From: Dugong dugon
Lineage: Eukaryota > Chordata > Mammalia > Sirenia > Dugongidae
Direction: 5' to 3'
Assembly (NCBI GenBank): GCA_030035585.1
Contig: CM057464.1
Span: 30,769,465 to 30,833,464 of the forward strand
DNA: 64,000 bases
Part shown: positions 1 through 11,200 of the stretch, piece after piece
Layout of the letters: every line of letters begins with the position of its first letter
Numbering within the stretch: position 1 is the stretch's first letter
Program-made: the position numbers and the translations under genes
The notes under the pieces: generated by a model
What the model saw: only the letters and a program-made list of their open reading frames with translations
What the model was told of the DNA's origin: nothing
Database searches by the model: none

Positions 1-1
1 T

Positions 2-862
2 GAGGAAAAAATAGACAAATTTATGGAAAATACAGACAAAAAATTGGAAGAATTCAGGAAGATGATGCAAGAACAAAATGCCAAAATAAATTCACAACTC
101 GAAATTATACAAAAACAACAATTAGAAATCCAAAAGATAAACAACAAGATTTCAGAAATGGACGGTGTCATAGAAGGGCTGAGAAGTAGATTTGAAACCA
201 TGGAAGACAGGATCAGTGGAACTGAAGACAAACACTTGGATACAACTCTGTTTCAGGAAAACTCAGAAAAAAGAACAAAGAAAAATGAAGAGACCCTGAG
301 AGTTATGTGGGACACAATTAAAAGCAAAAACTTACGAGTGATTGGCATACCAGAACAGGGGGAGAAAACAGAAAACACAGAGAGGATCATTGAGGAACTG
401 CTGACAGAAAACTTTCCCAATATCATGAAAGATGAAAAGCTGGTCATCCAAGAAGCTCAACGAACCCCATATAAAAGAGACCCCAAAAGAAAATCACCAA
501 GACATATCATATTCACACTCGCTAAAACTAAAGACAAACAAAGAATCCTGAGAGCAGCTCGTGAAAAACAAGAAGTCACATACAGAGGAGAAACAATAAG
601 ACTAAGCTCAGATTATTCAGCAGAAACCATGCAGGCAAGAAGGCAATGGGATGACATATATAAAATCTTGAAAGAAAAAAATTGTCAGCCAAGAATAATA
701 TATCCTGCAAAACTCTCATTCAGATTTGATGGTGAAATTAGGTCATTTCCAGATAAACAGAAACTAAAGGAATATGCAAAAGTAAAACCAAACTTACAAG
801 AATTATTAAAGGGAGTTCTTCGATCTGAGGACAAACAGCTTCAGCCCTCAGGCAGGACCTAG
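2..862 (+). CDS. L1 ORF1p, partial (C-terminal about 286 residues)
   Basis: ORF1p is the trimeric RNA-binding chaperone that packages L1 RNA into cytoplasmic RNPs with ORF2p. The frame is open from base 2 and ends with TAG at 860-862, so only the N-terminus is missing. In order it shows a Lys/Glu/Gln-rich heptad coiled coil (KLEEF, KINSQLEI, KINNKISEM), an RRM-like domain beginning near NLRVIGIPEQGEKTENTE and including RKSPRHI and ILRAAREK, and a C-terminal domain with SAETMQARRQW and YPAKLSF. These are the hallmark blocks of therian ORF1p. Copy B shows that the complete protein begins MPRKQQ and is about 350 residues, close to the human 338. The stop falls at GRT; in copy B the matching codon is read through for eight more residues (SDLGRRFT). 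No disabling change is visible. Confidence 0.93.
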   Translation, partial: EEKIDKFMENTDKKLEEFRKMMQEQNAKINSQLEIIQKQQLEIQKINNKISEMDGVIEGLRSRFETMEDRISGTEDKHLDTTLFQENSEKRTKKNEETLRVMWDTIKSKNLRVIGIPEQGEKTENTERIIEELLTENFPNIMKDEKLVIQEAQRTPYKRDPKRKSPRHIIFTLAKTKDKQRILRAAREKQEVTYRGETIRLSSDYSAETMQARRQWDDIYKILKEKNCQPRIIYPAKLSFRFDGEIRSFPDKQKLKEYAKVKPNLQELLKGVLRSEDKQLQPSGRT

Positions 863-1293
863 GACCTAGGACGCAGGTTCACATGAACCAGATACCATTC
901 TAGGAACTGAACTACAGACGACTTTCCAAAAACAAAAGATATACAACAGGGAATCAGAGAAATCAATCAAAGGATGACAACAACATCAAAACAATGAAAG
1001 AGGGAACAAACGGCATAGGTATAGAACCTTCTAAAGGAGAAGAAGGCAAGGCGATACCAAGTAAGGGTAGACTGCTTCAAAATTATAAAGATAAGGGTAA
1101 AATTCATGGTAACCACAAAAAAAGTTAACAAACCAACTCATAAAATTAAAGACGAAAAACATAAAGTCTCAACAAAAACAAAACCTACAAAAACAAAAGA
1201 AATAAACACAAAATCCACAAACAAAAGGAACTCAGCACAAGAGAGTAAGAAGAACAAAGAAAACTTCAGCATCACAAAAAAAAGCAATACAAA
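863..1293 (+). other. L1 inter-ORF spacer
   Basis: A 431-base A-rich stretch separates the ORF1 stop from the ORF2 ATG. Human L1 has only about 60 bases here, so this lineage has a long spacer. It contains a Lys/Thr-rich reading frame that overlaps the ORF2 start (listed separately). Copy B has the matching spacer at 44610-45015. Confidence 0.8.
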
Positions 1294-1297
1294 ATGA
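1106..1297 (+). CDS. Small Lys/Thr-rich ORF overlapping the ORF2 start (speculative)
   Basis: A 63-residue frame begins at ATG 1106 and stops at TGA 1295-1297, sharing four bases (ATGA) with the ORF2 ATG at 1294. The product would be very basic (repeated KTK, KPTKTK and KKN), with no domain I recognise. In copy B the same frame is longer (44717-45019, 100 residues) and ends in the same ATGA overlap. In copy A one extra G near 1096 splits it, and the upstream half reads in another frame from the ATG at 994. A-rich DNA yields Lys codons by chance, so this may not be a gene. The overlap does resemble a stop-restart arrangement for ORF2 translation. Confidence 0.25.
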   Translation: MVTTKKVNKPTHKIKDEKHKVSTKTKPTKTKEINTKSTNKRNSAQESKKNKENFSITKKSNTK

Positions 1298-4200
1298 CAG
1301 CAACAAATTCACATCTATCAATAATTACACTGAACGTAAATGGACTCAATGCACCCATAAAGCGACGGAGAGTGGCAGAATGGATAAGAAAACAGGATCC
1401 ATCTATTTGCTGTCTACAAGAGACACATCTTAGAAACAAAGATGTGAATTTATTAAAAATCAAAGGTTGGAAAAAAATATATCAAGCTAACAACTATCAA
1501 AAAAGAGCAGGAGTGGCAATTCTAATCTCAGATAAAATAGACTTTAAAACAAAATCTACCATAAAAGACAAAGAAGGACACTATATAATGATTAAGGGGA
1601 TGATCCATCATGAAGACATATCCATAATAAATATCTATGCACCCAATGACAGGGCTCCAAAATACATAAAAAAAACTCTAACAGCACTGAAAAGAGAAAT
1701 TGACAGTTCCACAATAATAGTAGGAGACTTCAACACACCACTCTCAGTAAAGGACAGAACAACTAAAAAGAAACTCAGCAAAGATACAGAAGACCTAAAG
1801 GACACAATCAGCCAACTGGACCTCATAGACATATATAGAACAATCCATCCAACCGCTGCAAAGTACACATTCTTTTCCAATGCACATGGAACGTTCTCCA
1901 GAATAGACCACATCTTAGGCCACAGAGCAATCCTCAACAAGATCCAAAATGCTGAGATAATTCACAGTATCTTCTCTGACCACAATGCCATCAAGGTAGA
2001 AATTAACACTAGAAAGAGCAAGGAAAAAATATCAAACACATGGAAACTGAATAATAATCTGCTTACACATCAATGGGTAATAGAAGAAATCAGAGATGGA
2101 ATTAAAAAATTCCTAGAATCAAATGAAAATGAAAACACATCATACCAAAACCTTTGGGACACAGCAAAGGCAGTCCTCAGAGGACAATTTATAGCAATAG
2201 AGGCACATATCAAAAAAGAAGAAAGGGACAAAATCAAAACATTAACTACAGAACTCAAACAAATAGAAAGAGAACAACAAAAAAAGCCTACAACCACCGG
2301 AAGAAAGGAAATAGTAAAGATCAGAGCAGAAATAAATGAAATAGAGAACAGAAAAACAATAGAAAGAATCAACAAAACCAAAAGTTGGTTCTTTGAAAGA
2401 ATCAACAAAATCGACAAACCACTGGCCAGACTGACAAAAGAAAAACAGCAGAGGGCACAAATAACCCAAATAAGAAATGAAATGGGGGACATTACAACAG
2501 ACCCAACTGAAATAAAAAGGATTATAACAGAATATTATGAAAAACTATATTCCAACAAATTTGAAAACCTAGAGGAAATGAATAAATTTCTAGAAACATA
2601 CGGCCTACCCAAACTACAACAAAGTGATATTGAAAATCTGAACAGACCCATAACAAGAGAAGAGATTGAAAAGGTAATAAAAAAACTCCCAACCAAAAAA
2701 AGCCCTGGCCCAGATGGCTTCACTGGAGAATTCTACAAAACATTTACAGAAGAGCTCGTACCAGTTCTACTCAAGTTATTTCAGAGCATAGAAGAGGAAG
2801 CAACACTTCCAAATTCATTCTATGAAGCCAGCATAACGCTGATACCAAAACCAGGCAAAGACATCACAAAAAAAGAAAATTACAGACCAATATCTCTCAT
2901 GAATATAGATGCAAAAATTCTGAACAAAATTCTAGCCAATAGAATTCAGTATCATATCAAAAAAATAATACACCACGACCAAGTAGGATTCATACCAGGT
3001 ATGCAAGGATGGTTTAACATTAGAAAATCCATCAACGTAATCCACCACATAAATAAAAGGAAAGAAAAAAATCACATGATCATCTCAATTGATGCAGAAA
3101 AGGCATTTGACAAAGTCCAACACCCATTCCTAATAAAAGCTCTCAATAAAATAGGTATAGAAGGGAAATTTCTCAACATAATAAAGGGCATCTATGCAAA
3201 ACCAACAGCCAACATCATTCTTAATGGAGAAAGGCTGAAAACATTCCCCCTGAAAACAGGAACAAGACAAGGATGCCCTTTATCACCACTCCTATTTAAC
3301 ATTGTGCTGGAAGTTCTAGCTAGAGCAATAAGGCAAGAGAAAGAAATAAAGGGCATCCAAATTGGTAATGAAGAAGTTAAACTCTCCCTGTTTGCAGATG
3401 ATATGATACTATACATAGAAAACCCTAAAGACTCCACGAGAAATTTACTGGAAGTAATAGAAAGATTCAGCAGAGTAGCAGGATACAAGATAAACATTCA
3501 AAAATCAGTTGGATTCCTATACACCAGTAAAGAGAACGATGAAAAGGAGATCAGGAAATCAATACCATTTTCAATAGCCCCTAAAAAGATAAAATACTTA
3601 GGAATAAATCTGACCAGGAATATAAAAGACCTATACAAAGAAAACTACAAAACACTGCTGCATGAAACCCAAAGGGATCTACATAAATGGAAAAACATAC
3701 CATGCTCATGGATAGGCAGACTCAACATTGTGAAAATGGCAATTCTACCTAAAGCAATCTACAAATACAATGCAATCCCGATACAAATACCAACAACATT
3801 CTTCAAAGAGATGGAAAGACTAATTATTAACTTTATATGGAAAGGGAAGAAACCCCGAATAAGTAAAGCACTACTGAAGAAGAAGAATAAAGTTGGAGGA
3901 CTCACACTACCTGACTTGAGAACCTACTATACAGCTACAGCAGTCAAAACAGCCTGGTACTGGTACAATGACAGATACATTGACCAGTGGAACAGAATTG
4001 AGAACCCAGATGTAAATCCATCCACCTATGGTCACCTTATATTCGACAAGGGCCCGAAGTCCATCAAATGGGGAAAAGACAGTCTTTTTAACAAATGGTG
4101 CTGGCAAAACTGGATATCCATTTGTAGAAAAATGAAACAGGACCCATACCTCACACCATATACAAAAACTACTTCAAAATGGATCAAAGACCTGAATATA

Positions 4201-5115
4201 AAGCCTCAAACTATAAAATTCATAGAAGAAAAAATAGGACCAACACTTCAGACCTTAATACATGGCATTAACAGGATACAAACCATAAACATCAACACAA
4301 AAAACCCAACAGATAAACTAGATAATTGGGATCTTCTAAAAATCAAACATCTATGCTCTTCAAAAGATTTCACCAAAAGAGTTAAAAGAGAACCTACAGA
4401 CTGGGAAAAAATTTTTGGACAGTACAAGTCAGACAAAGGTCTAATCTCCATAATCTACAAGAAAATCCAACACCTCTACAACAAAAAGACAACCAATCCT
4501 ATCAAAAAATGGGCAAAGGAAATGAACAGACACTTCACCAAGGAAGACATTCAAATGGCCAACAGACACATGAAGAAATGCTCGCGATCACTAGCCATTA
4601 GAGAAATGCAAATTAAAACCACAATGAGATACCATCTCACCCCGGCATTACTGGCACGAATCAAAAACACTGGAAATAACAAATGTTGGAGGGGCTGCGG
4701 GGAGACGGGAACTCTTATACACTGCTGGTGGGAATGCAAAATGATACAGCCATTTTGGAAAATGATATGGCGTTTCCTCAGAAAGCTAGAAATAGACGTA
4801 CCATTCGATCCAGCAATCCCACTCCTAGGAATATATCCTAGAGAAATAAGAGTCATCACTCGAATAGACATATGCACACCTATGTTCATGGCAGCATTAT
4901 TCACAATAGCAAAACGATGGAAACAACCTCGATGTCCATCAACAGATGAATGGATACACAAACTATGGTACATACACACAATGGAGTACTATGCAACGAG
5001 AAAGAACAATGAATCGGTGAACCATCTCATAACATGGATGAAACTGGAGGACATCATGCTGAGTGAAATAAGTCAATCACAAAAGGACAAATATTGTATG
5101 AGACCTCTATTGTAA
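1294..5115 (+). CDS. L1 ORF2p, endonuclease / reverse transcriptase, apparently intact
   Basis: ORF2p nicks target DNA and reverse-transcribes L1 RNA at the nick (target-primed reverse transcription) in the nucleus. The frame is 1273 residues without interruption, against 1275 in human. The apurinic-like endonuclease (1 to about 240) keeps N14, E43, Y115, D145, N147, D205, D229 and H230 at the human numbering. The reverse transcriptase (about 440-780) has [18 protein letters not shown] and the FADD box with D702 and D703. The C-terminal Cys/His motif is C1131-x3-C1135-x7-H1143-x4-C1148. The ATG lies in ATGACAGC and overlaps the stop of the preceding small ORF. Copy B differs by about a dozen substitutions in the first 297 residues. 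Activity is inferred from intactness only. Confidence 0.96.
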   Translation: MTATNSHLSIITLNVNGLNAPIKRRRVAEWIRKQDPSICCLQETHLRNKDVNLLKIKGWKKIYQANNYQKRAGVAILISDKIDFKTKSTIKDKEGHYIMIKGMIHHEDISIINIYAPNDRAPKYIKKTLTALKREIDSSTIIVGDFNTPLSVKDRTTKKKLSKDTEDLKDTISQLDLIDIYRTIHPTAAKYTFFSNAHGTFSRIDHILGHRAILNKIQNAEIIHSIFSDHNAIKVEINTRKSKEKISNTWKLNNNLLTHQWVIEEIRDGIKKFLESNENENTSYQNLWDTAKAVLRGQFIAIEAHIKKEERDKIKTLTTELKQIEREQQKKPTTTGRKEIVKIRAEINEIENRKTIERINKTKSWFFERINKIDKPLARLTKEKQQRAQITQIRNEMGDITTDPTEIKRIITEYYEKLYSNKFENLEEMNKFLETYGLPKLQQSDIENLNRPITREEIEKVIKKLPTKKSPGPDGFTGEFYKTFTEELVPVLLKLFQSIEEEATLPNSFYEASITLIPKPGKDITKKENYRPISLMNIDAKILNKILANRIQYHIKKIIHHDQVGFIPGMQGWFNIRKSINVIHHINKRKEKNHMIISIDAEKAFDKVQHPFLIKALNKIGIEGKFLNIIKGIYAKPTANIILNGERLKTFPLKTGTRQGCPLSPLLFNIVLEVLARAIRQEKEIKGIQIGNEEVKLSLFADDMILYIENPKDSTRNLLEVIERFSRVAGYKINIQKSVGFLYTSKENDEKEIRKSIPFSIAPKKIKYLGINLTRNIKDLYKENYKTLLHETQRDLHKWKNIPCSWIGRLNIVKMAILPKAIYKYNAIPIQIPTTFFKEMERLIINFIWKGKKPRISKALLKKKNKVGGLTLPDLRTYYTATAVKTAWYWYNDRYIDQWNRIENPDVNPSTYGHLIFDKGPKSIKWGKDSLFNKWCWQNWISICRKMKQDPYLTPYTKTTSKWIKDLNIKPQTIKFIEEKIGPTLQTLIHGINRIQTININTKNPTDKLDNWDLLKIKHLCSSKDFTKRVKREPTDWEKIFGQYKSDKGLISIIYKKIQHLYNKKTTNPIKKWAKEMNRHFTKEDIQMANRHMKKCSRSLAIREMQIKTTMRYHLTPALLARIKNTGNNKCWRGCGETGTLIHCWWECKMIQPFWKMIWRFLRKLEIDVPFDPAIPLLGIYPREIRVITRIDICTPMFMAALFTIAKRWKQPRCPSTDEWIHKLWYIHTMEYYATRKNNESVNHLITWMKLEDIMLSEISQSQKDKYCMRPLL

Positions 5116-5167
5116 AAACCCATGAAAAAATTCACATGCAAAATGTAACAATCCTTGTTGGTTACCA

Positions 5168-5185
5168 GGGAGGGGAGGGGGGGGG
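5168..5185 (+). promoter_or_regulatory. G-rich tract, possible G-quadruplex in L1 3' UTR
   Basis: Three or more G runs separated by single A residues (gggaggggagggg followed by more G) lie just after the ORF2 stop. Copy B has the same tract, longer, at 48892-48913. A G-rich polypurine tract in the 3' UTR is a known recurrent feature of mammalian L1s. Its role here is inferred. Confidence 0.55.
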
Positions 5186-5857
5186 TATACTAAATAGGTA
5201 ATAGGTAAGTGGTAACTTGGGTGAGAGATGAGATAGTACATAGTACAGGGGAAACTAACACAACCTGCACAAGGAAAGGTCATGGAGGCCCTATAGACAC
5301 ATCCAAACCCCCCGAGGGACTGAGTTGTTGGACGGAGGGCTCTGGGGACCATGATCTCGGGGAACATCTAGCTCAATTGGCATGACACTACTTATAAAGA
5401 TAATGCTCTACATTCTACCTTGGTGAGTAGTGTCTGGGGTCTTAAAAGCCTATGAGCGGCCATCTAAGATACTCCACTGATCTCATCCCTTTGGGAACAA
5501 GGGAGAACGAAGAGAACAGGATACAAGGAAAAGATCAGTCCGAAGGACTAATGGTCCACAGCTACCAAGGTCTCCACGGGACTGAGCCCAGTACAGCTGG
5601 ATGGTGCCCGGCTACCACCAATGACTCCTCTGACCAGGATCACAACAGAGGGTTCTGGGCAGAGCTGGAGTAGGATGTAGAGCATAATTTTAACTCCCAA
5701 AAAAAAAAAAAAAAATAAGAAGACCAGATATACTGGCCTAAAGAATACTAGAGAAACCTCGAGAGTGTGGCCCCCAGACACCCTTTCAGCTCAGAGGGGA
5801 AGTTACCTTCAAGGTTCGATGTTAAGCCTGGGAATGGACACCCCAGTAAAACTAAAT

Positions 5858-6625
5858 GGGACTAACGATGTACAGTAGTCCGGTGACAAGGGCCAGAAGG
5901 CAGAGGGAGAGTAGGAAACTGATGATAAGGAACACAAATTGAATAAGGACACTGTCGATGTATTGTGAGATTGTTGACCGCTGCTATAGGGCAACATTTG
6001 TAGTAACTATTAAATGGGAGGCTGTTTTGTCCTGTAAGCCTTCATCTTGGGCGAGAATGGCAGCACAATTGGAAGAGCATAGTCAATATCACTTAAATGT
6101 GTAAGTAAAAAGTTTTGAAATGGTGTTTAAATAAAATAAAAATGAATAAATAAATAAATAAACAAATGAGACTAAAGAGGTACAATAGTCCACTGACAAG
6201 GTCCAGAAGACAGAAGGGGACAAGGAAGCCCCCTGGTGATAGGGAACACAAGGTGGAGTAAGGATATTCTTGATGTGCTGTGAGATTGTTAACCATTGTC
6301 ATAGGGCAACATGTGTAGTAACTGTTAAATGAAAAACTATTTTGTTCTGGAAGCCTTCATCTTAAGTGAGAATAACAGCACAGTTGGAAGAGCATAGTCA
6401 ATGTCACTGAACTGTGAATGTAGAAAATTTTGAAACGGTGTATCTTTGGCCATCTGTAATTTTCATCAAAAAAAAAGGTTGAGAATTTAGAGGCTTAATA
6501 CGTTGTGGGGTTGTTAACCAATGTCAAAAAAAACAACATGTGTACTACTATTTCATGAGAAACTATTTGCTCTGTAAGCTTTCACCTGAAGTACAATAAA
6601 ATATATATATAAAAAAAAAAAAAAA
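5858..6625 (+). repeat. Tandem units of about 310 bp in the L1 3' UTR
   Basis: Unit 1 (5858-6167) and unit 2 (6168-6489) are diverged copies. Each starts with a gactaa-to-ggtaca(g/a)tagtcc block and carries gtgagattgtt, atagggcaacat, taagccttcatctt and ggaagagcatagtcaat in the same order. A partial unit 3 (6490-6625) starts at gttgtggggttgttaacc and runs into the tail. Copy B has the same arrangement, while the L1 at 20203-28272 has one full unit plus the partial one. Confidence 0.75.
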
Positions 6626-7282
6626 GAAGTATACTCTATGAGCACACCTAAGCAGCCGCATCTGCACCTGGGACTAGTTTAGATGACAAGCCTGAGCCTG
6701 ATGCTATAATGGGTTGAGAATTTGCAAGGAGCACAATAGTATTTTGCACATGGGAGGGACATGAATCATTAGGTATTAGAAATAAAACTATGGTAAGCTC
6801 TTACAATGGTGTCTACTCTTTGTTTTCCAATTTGATTTTGAGATTTTCTAGATTCCACTTGACTACAGAAATTGGAAGTAGAAAGAGTGCATTAAAAAAA
6901 ACGTACCTGAGTTCTTCCTTACTTTCATATTTAGTATTTTACTCATGATGAATACTACCCTCCAGATTATACACTCCAGTTTCTAGTGTTTTTAGACTTT
7001 TGCAGGATCTTCTTGGTTCCATGATGAAAAGGCTCCAGATGAAATTTCATACAATCCACGGAGCAATGACAAAAAGAAACAGAAAATAGTTACTTAATTT
7101 TAAGGTGAACAAAGGCCCTGAGATCTTAAATCAATTGACAAACGTTGAAAGAAGTCAGAAAAAAAAATAGTTCTGGCTTTTTTTTTCCCCACGTGATACC
7201 AATTTCAGAAACTACTGACATGATATGCCAGGAAGAAAAGCCAGACCTTTCTTTTCTTATCTAATCTAAAATCTATTTTACG
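6626..7282. other. Flanking DNA without a recognised feature
   Basis: About 650 bases follow the tail of copy A up to the next L1. I see no ORF above 60 codons, no SINE head or tail, and only short A or T runs near 6893 and 7180. It may be single-copy or a very old repeat. Confidence 0.4.
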
Positions 7283-8287
7283 TTATTTTATTGTACTTTA
7301 AGTGAAAGTTTACATTTCAAGTTAGTCTTTCATACAAAAATTTATGCACACATTGTTATGTGACCCAAATCGCTCTCCCTATAAGGAGACAGCACACTCC
7401 TCCTTTCCACTCCTGATTGCCCATGTCCATTTAACCAGCTCCTGACCCTCTCTGTGTTCTCATCTTACCTCTGGACAGGAGCTACCCATTTAGTCTCATG
7501 TATATGCTTGAGCTAAGAAAAGTGCTCTTCACAAGTATCATTTTATGTCTCATAGTCCAGTCTAACCTTCGTCTGAAGAGTTGATCTTGGGAATAGTTTT
7601 AGTTCTGGGTTGACAGAGAGTCCAGGGGCCATGCTTTCTGGGGTTCCTGCAGTCTCAGTCAGACCAATATGTTTGGTCTTTTTACTAGAATTTGAGTTCT
7701 GCACCCTACCTTTCTCCTGCTCCATCAGGGACTCTCTGTTGTGATCCCTGTCAGGGTGGTCATTGGTGGTAGCTGGGCACCATCTAGTTCTTATGGTCTC
7801 AGGAAGTTTCTGGTTTATGTGGCCCTTTTTGTCTCTTGGGCTAATACTTTCCTTGTGACTTTGGTGTTCTTCATTCTCCTTTACTCCAGTTGGGTTGGGA
7901 ACAATTGATGCATCTTAGATGGCTGCTTGCTAGTTTTTAAGACCTCAAATGCCACTTGCCAAAGTAGGATGCAGAACATTTTCTTAACAACCTTTGTTAT
8001 GTCACTTGACCTAGATGTTCCCTGAAAGCATGTTCCCCAAACTCTTGACCCGGCTACTCTGTCCCTCGAAGTGTTTGGTTGTATTCAGGAAACTTCTTAG
8101 CTTTGGTTTAGTCCAGTTGTGCTGACTTCCCCTGTAGTGTGTGCTGTCCTTCCCTTCACCTAAGATAATTCTTGTCTACTATCTAGTTAGTGAATAATCG
8201 TCTCCCTCCCTCCTCACCCTTTTAACCATCAAAAACAAAAACAAAAACAAAAACTTTTCTTCTGTGTTTAAACCTTTTCTTGAGTTC
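7283..8287 (-). other. 3' UTR of the old L1
   Basis: This non-coding region follows the decayed ORF2 stop. A caaaaa-type simple repeat lies at about 8228-8255. Several stretches (atgcatcttagatgg near 7905, and the tract around 7740-7780) reappear in reverse complement in the 5'-truncated L1 fragment at 30054-30707, so both belong to one L1 subfamily. Confidence 0.7.
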
Positions 8288-11200
8288 TTATAATAGTGGT
8301 CTTATACTGTACTTGTCCTTCTGTGACTGACGAAGTTCACTCAGCATAGTAAGTTCCAGCTTCCTCCATGTTATGTTTCACAGCTTCATCATTGTTATTT
8401 ATCATTGCGTACTATTCCATTGGGTGAATATACCATAATTTGTTTATCCATTTGTCCATTGATGGACACCTAGGTTGTTTCCATTGTTTTCAAAGAGTGC
8501 AATTGTGAACAGCACTGCAATGAACATGGGTGTGCATATATCTATTCATGTGATGGCTCTTATTTCTCTAGGATATATTCCAAGGAGCAGGATTGCTGAA
8601 TTGTATGGTACTTCTATTTCTAGCTTTTTCAAGGATGCACTAAATCGATTTCCAAAATGGTTGTACCATTTTACATTCCCACCAGTGTATAAGTGTTCCA
8701 GTCTCTACACAACCTCTCCAGCATTTATTATTATTATTATTTTTTTTTAATTAATGCTAGCCTTGTTGGAGTGAGATGGTATCTCATTGTAGATTTGATT
8801 TGCATTTGTCTAATGGCTAATGATCATGACCATTTCCTCATGTGTCTGTTAGCTGCCTGAATGTCTTCTTTGGTGAAGTGCCTCTTCGTATTCTTTGCCC
8901 ATTTTTTAATTTGGTTATTTATCTTTTTGTTGTTGAGGTTTTGCAGTATCTTGTAGATTTTAAAGATTAGACACTGATCAAATTTGTCATAGCCAAAATT
9001 TTTTTCTGAGTCTGTAGGTTGCCTTTTGACTCTTTTGGTGAAGTGTTTTGATGAGCCTAAGTGTTTGATTTTTAGGAGCTCCCCGTTGTCTGGTTTCTCT
9101 TCTGATGTTTGTGCATTGTTAGTTATGGTTCATATTATGTTTATACCATGTATTAGGGCTCCTAGCATTGTCCCTATATTTTCTTCCATGATCTTTATGG
9201 TTTTTGACTTTATATTTAGGTCTTTTATCCATTTAGAGTTAGTTTTTGTGCATGAAGTGAGGTATGGGTCTTGTTTCAGTTTTTTGCAGATGGCTATCCA
9301 GTTATGCCAGCACCGTTTGTTAAAGAGAATGTCCTTTCCCCAATTAACAGACTTTGGGCTTTTGTCAAATATCAGGCTGCTCATAGGTGGATGAATTTGT
9401 GTCTGGATTTTCATTTCTGTTTCATTGGTCTATGTATCTGTTGTTGTACCAGTACCAGGCTGTTTTCACTACCATGGTAGTATAATAGGTTCTAAAATCA
9501 GGTAGTGTATGAGGTCTCCCATTTTGTTCTTCTTCTTGAGTAACTTATCTGGGGCTTCTTCACTTTCCATATAAAGTTGGTGATTTGTTTCTCCATCTCA
9601 TTAAAAAATGCCCTTGGAATTTGGATCAGGATTGCTTTGTGTCTGTAGATCACTTTGGATAGAATTGACATTTTCACAATGTTCAGTCTTCCTGTCCATG
9701 AGCAAAGTATGTTTTTCCACTTATGCATGTCTCTTCTGCTTTCTTGCAGTACTGTCTCGTAGTTTTCATTGTATAGGTCTTCTGCATCTCTGGTTAGATT
9801 CATTTGTAAGTATTTTATCTTCTTGGGGGCTATGGTAAATGAAATTGATTTGGTGATTTCCTCTTCGAAGTTCTCTTTGTTGGTGTAAAGGAGTCCAACT
9901 GATTTTTGTCTGTTTATCTTGTGTACTGATACTTAACTGAAATCTTCTATTAGTTCCAGTAGTTTTCTTGTGGATTCCTTGGGGTTTTCTGTGTATAAGA
10001 TCATATCATCTGCAAATAGAGATACTTTGACTTCTTCCCTACCAATTTGGATGCGCTTTATTTCTTTTTCTAGCCTAATTGCTCTGGCTAGGACCCCCAG
10101 CACAGTGTTGAATAAAAGTGGTGATAAAGGGCCTCCTTGTCTGGTTCTCGTTCTCAAGAGGAATGCCTTCAATGTCTCTCCATTTAGGATGTTGTTGGCT
10201 GTTGGCTTTATATAAATGCTGTTAATTTTGTTGAGGAATTTCCCTTCTATTCCTATTTTGTTGAGAGTTTTTATCATGAATAGCTGTTGGATTTTGTCAA
10301 ATGCCTTTTCTGCATCAATTGATAAGATAATGTGGTTCTTGTCTTCTGTTATATTTATGTGATGGATCACACTGATTGTTTTTCTAATGTTGAACCATCC
10401 CTGCATACCTGGTATACATCCTCCTTGATCATGGTGAATATTTTTTTGATATGTTGCTGAATTCTATTGGCTAGAATTTTGTTGAGGATTTTTGTGTCTA
10501 TGTTCATGAGGGATATTGGTCTGTAATTTTCTTTTTTTATGGTGTCTTTATGTGGTTTTGGTATCAGGGTTATGCTGGCTTCATGGAATGAGTTTCAGAG
10601 TATTCCATCATTTTCAATGCTCTGAAATATCTTTAGTAGTAGTGGTGTTAACTCTTCTCCGAAAGTTTCATAGAATTCTCCAGAGAAGCCATCCAGGCAT
10701 GGGCTTCTTTTGTTGGGAATTTTTTAATTACCTTTTCAATCCCTTCTTTTGTTATGGGTTTATTTAGTTGTTCTACCTCTGTTTGTGTTACTTTAGGTAG
10801 GTAGTGAGTTTCTAGAAATTTGTCCATTTCCTCTAGGTTTTCAAATTTGTTAGAGTACATGTGCGTTGGAAGAGAAAGTATACTTGGCTACTGTTGAGTG
10901 AAGTGTTTGGTATATGTTCATGAGAGCAAGTTGGTTGATTGTAGCATTTAGCTTTTCCATGTCTTTATTGAGTTTCTTTCTGGATGTTCTGTCCTTCACT
11001 GAAAGTGGTGTGTTGAAGACTCCTCCTATTATTGTGGAGCTGTCTATCTATCTTTTCAAGGTTGTTAGTGTTTTTTTCATGCATTTTGGAGCCCTGTCAT
11101 TGGATGGGTAAATATTTATTATAAGTATGTCCTCCTGGCGTATTGAGCCTTTAATCATTATATAATATCCTTCCTTATTGTTTGTGGTGGAGTTTGCTTT

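Larger units (their letters stand above)
1..6625 (+). mobile_element. Young L1 retrotransposon, copy A (5' part outside window)
   Basis: This LINE-1 runs ORF1 end, 431-bp spacer, complete ORF2, 1.5-kb 3' UTR, AATAAA at 6595 and a 15-base A run ending at 6625. The 5' UTR and the start of ORF1 lie left of the window, so the 5' target duplication cannot be seen. The whole stretch aligns with copy B (41568-50340) at an offset of about 43,722 bases with very few indels. Unlike copy B, it has no stop or frameshift in any part visible here. It is therefore the best candidate in the window for a recently active element. The lineage assignment (afrotherian L1) rests on the surrounding AfroSINEs. Confidence 0.95.
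5116..6625 (+). other. L1 copy A 3' UTR and poly(A) tail
   Basis: This is 1.5 kb of non-coding L1 sequence: a G-rich run near its start, about 650 bases of unique 3' UTR, then two full and one partial copies of a roughly 300-bp unit. AATAAA at 6595-6600 and an A run to 6625 close the element. The short ORFs within it are not conserved in reading frame between copies A and B. The 3' flank begins gaagtatactc. Confidence 0.88.

Noticed and set aside
2070-2492. 140-codon antisense ORF within L1 ORF2 (also 1635-1940, 4551-4979 and the matching ones in copy B)
   Set aside because: Hydrophobic shadow frames opposite A-rich L1 coding sequence, following the sense codons; no independent support.
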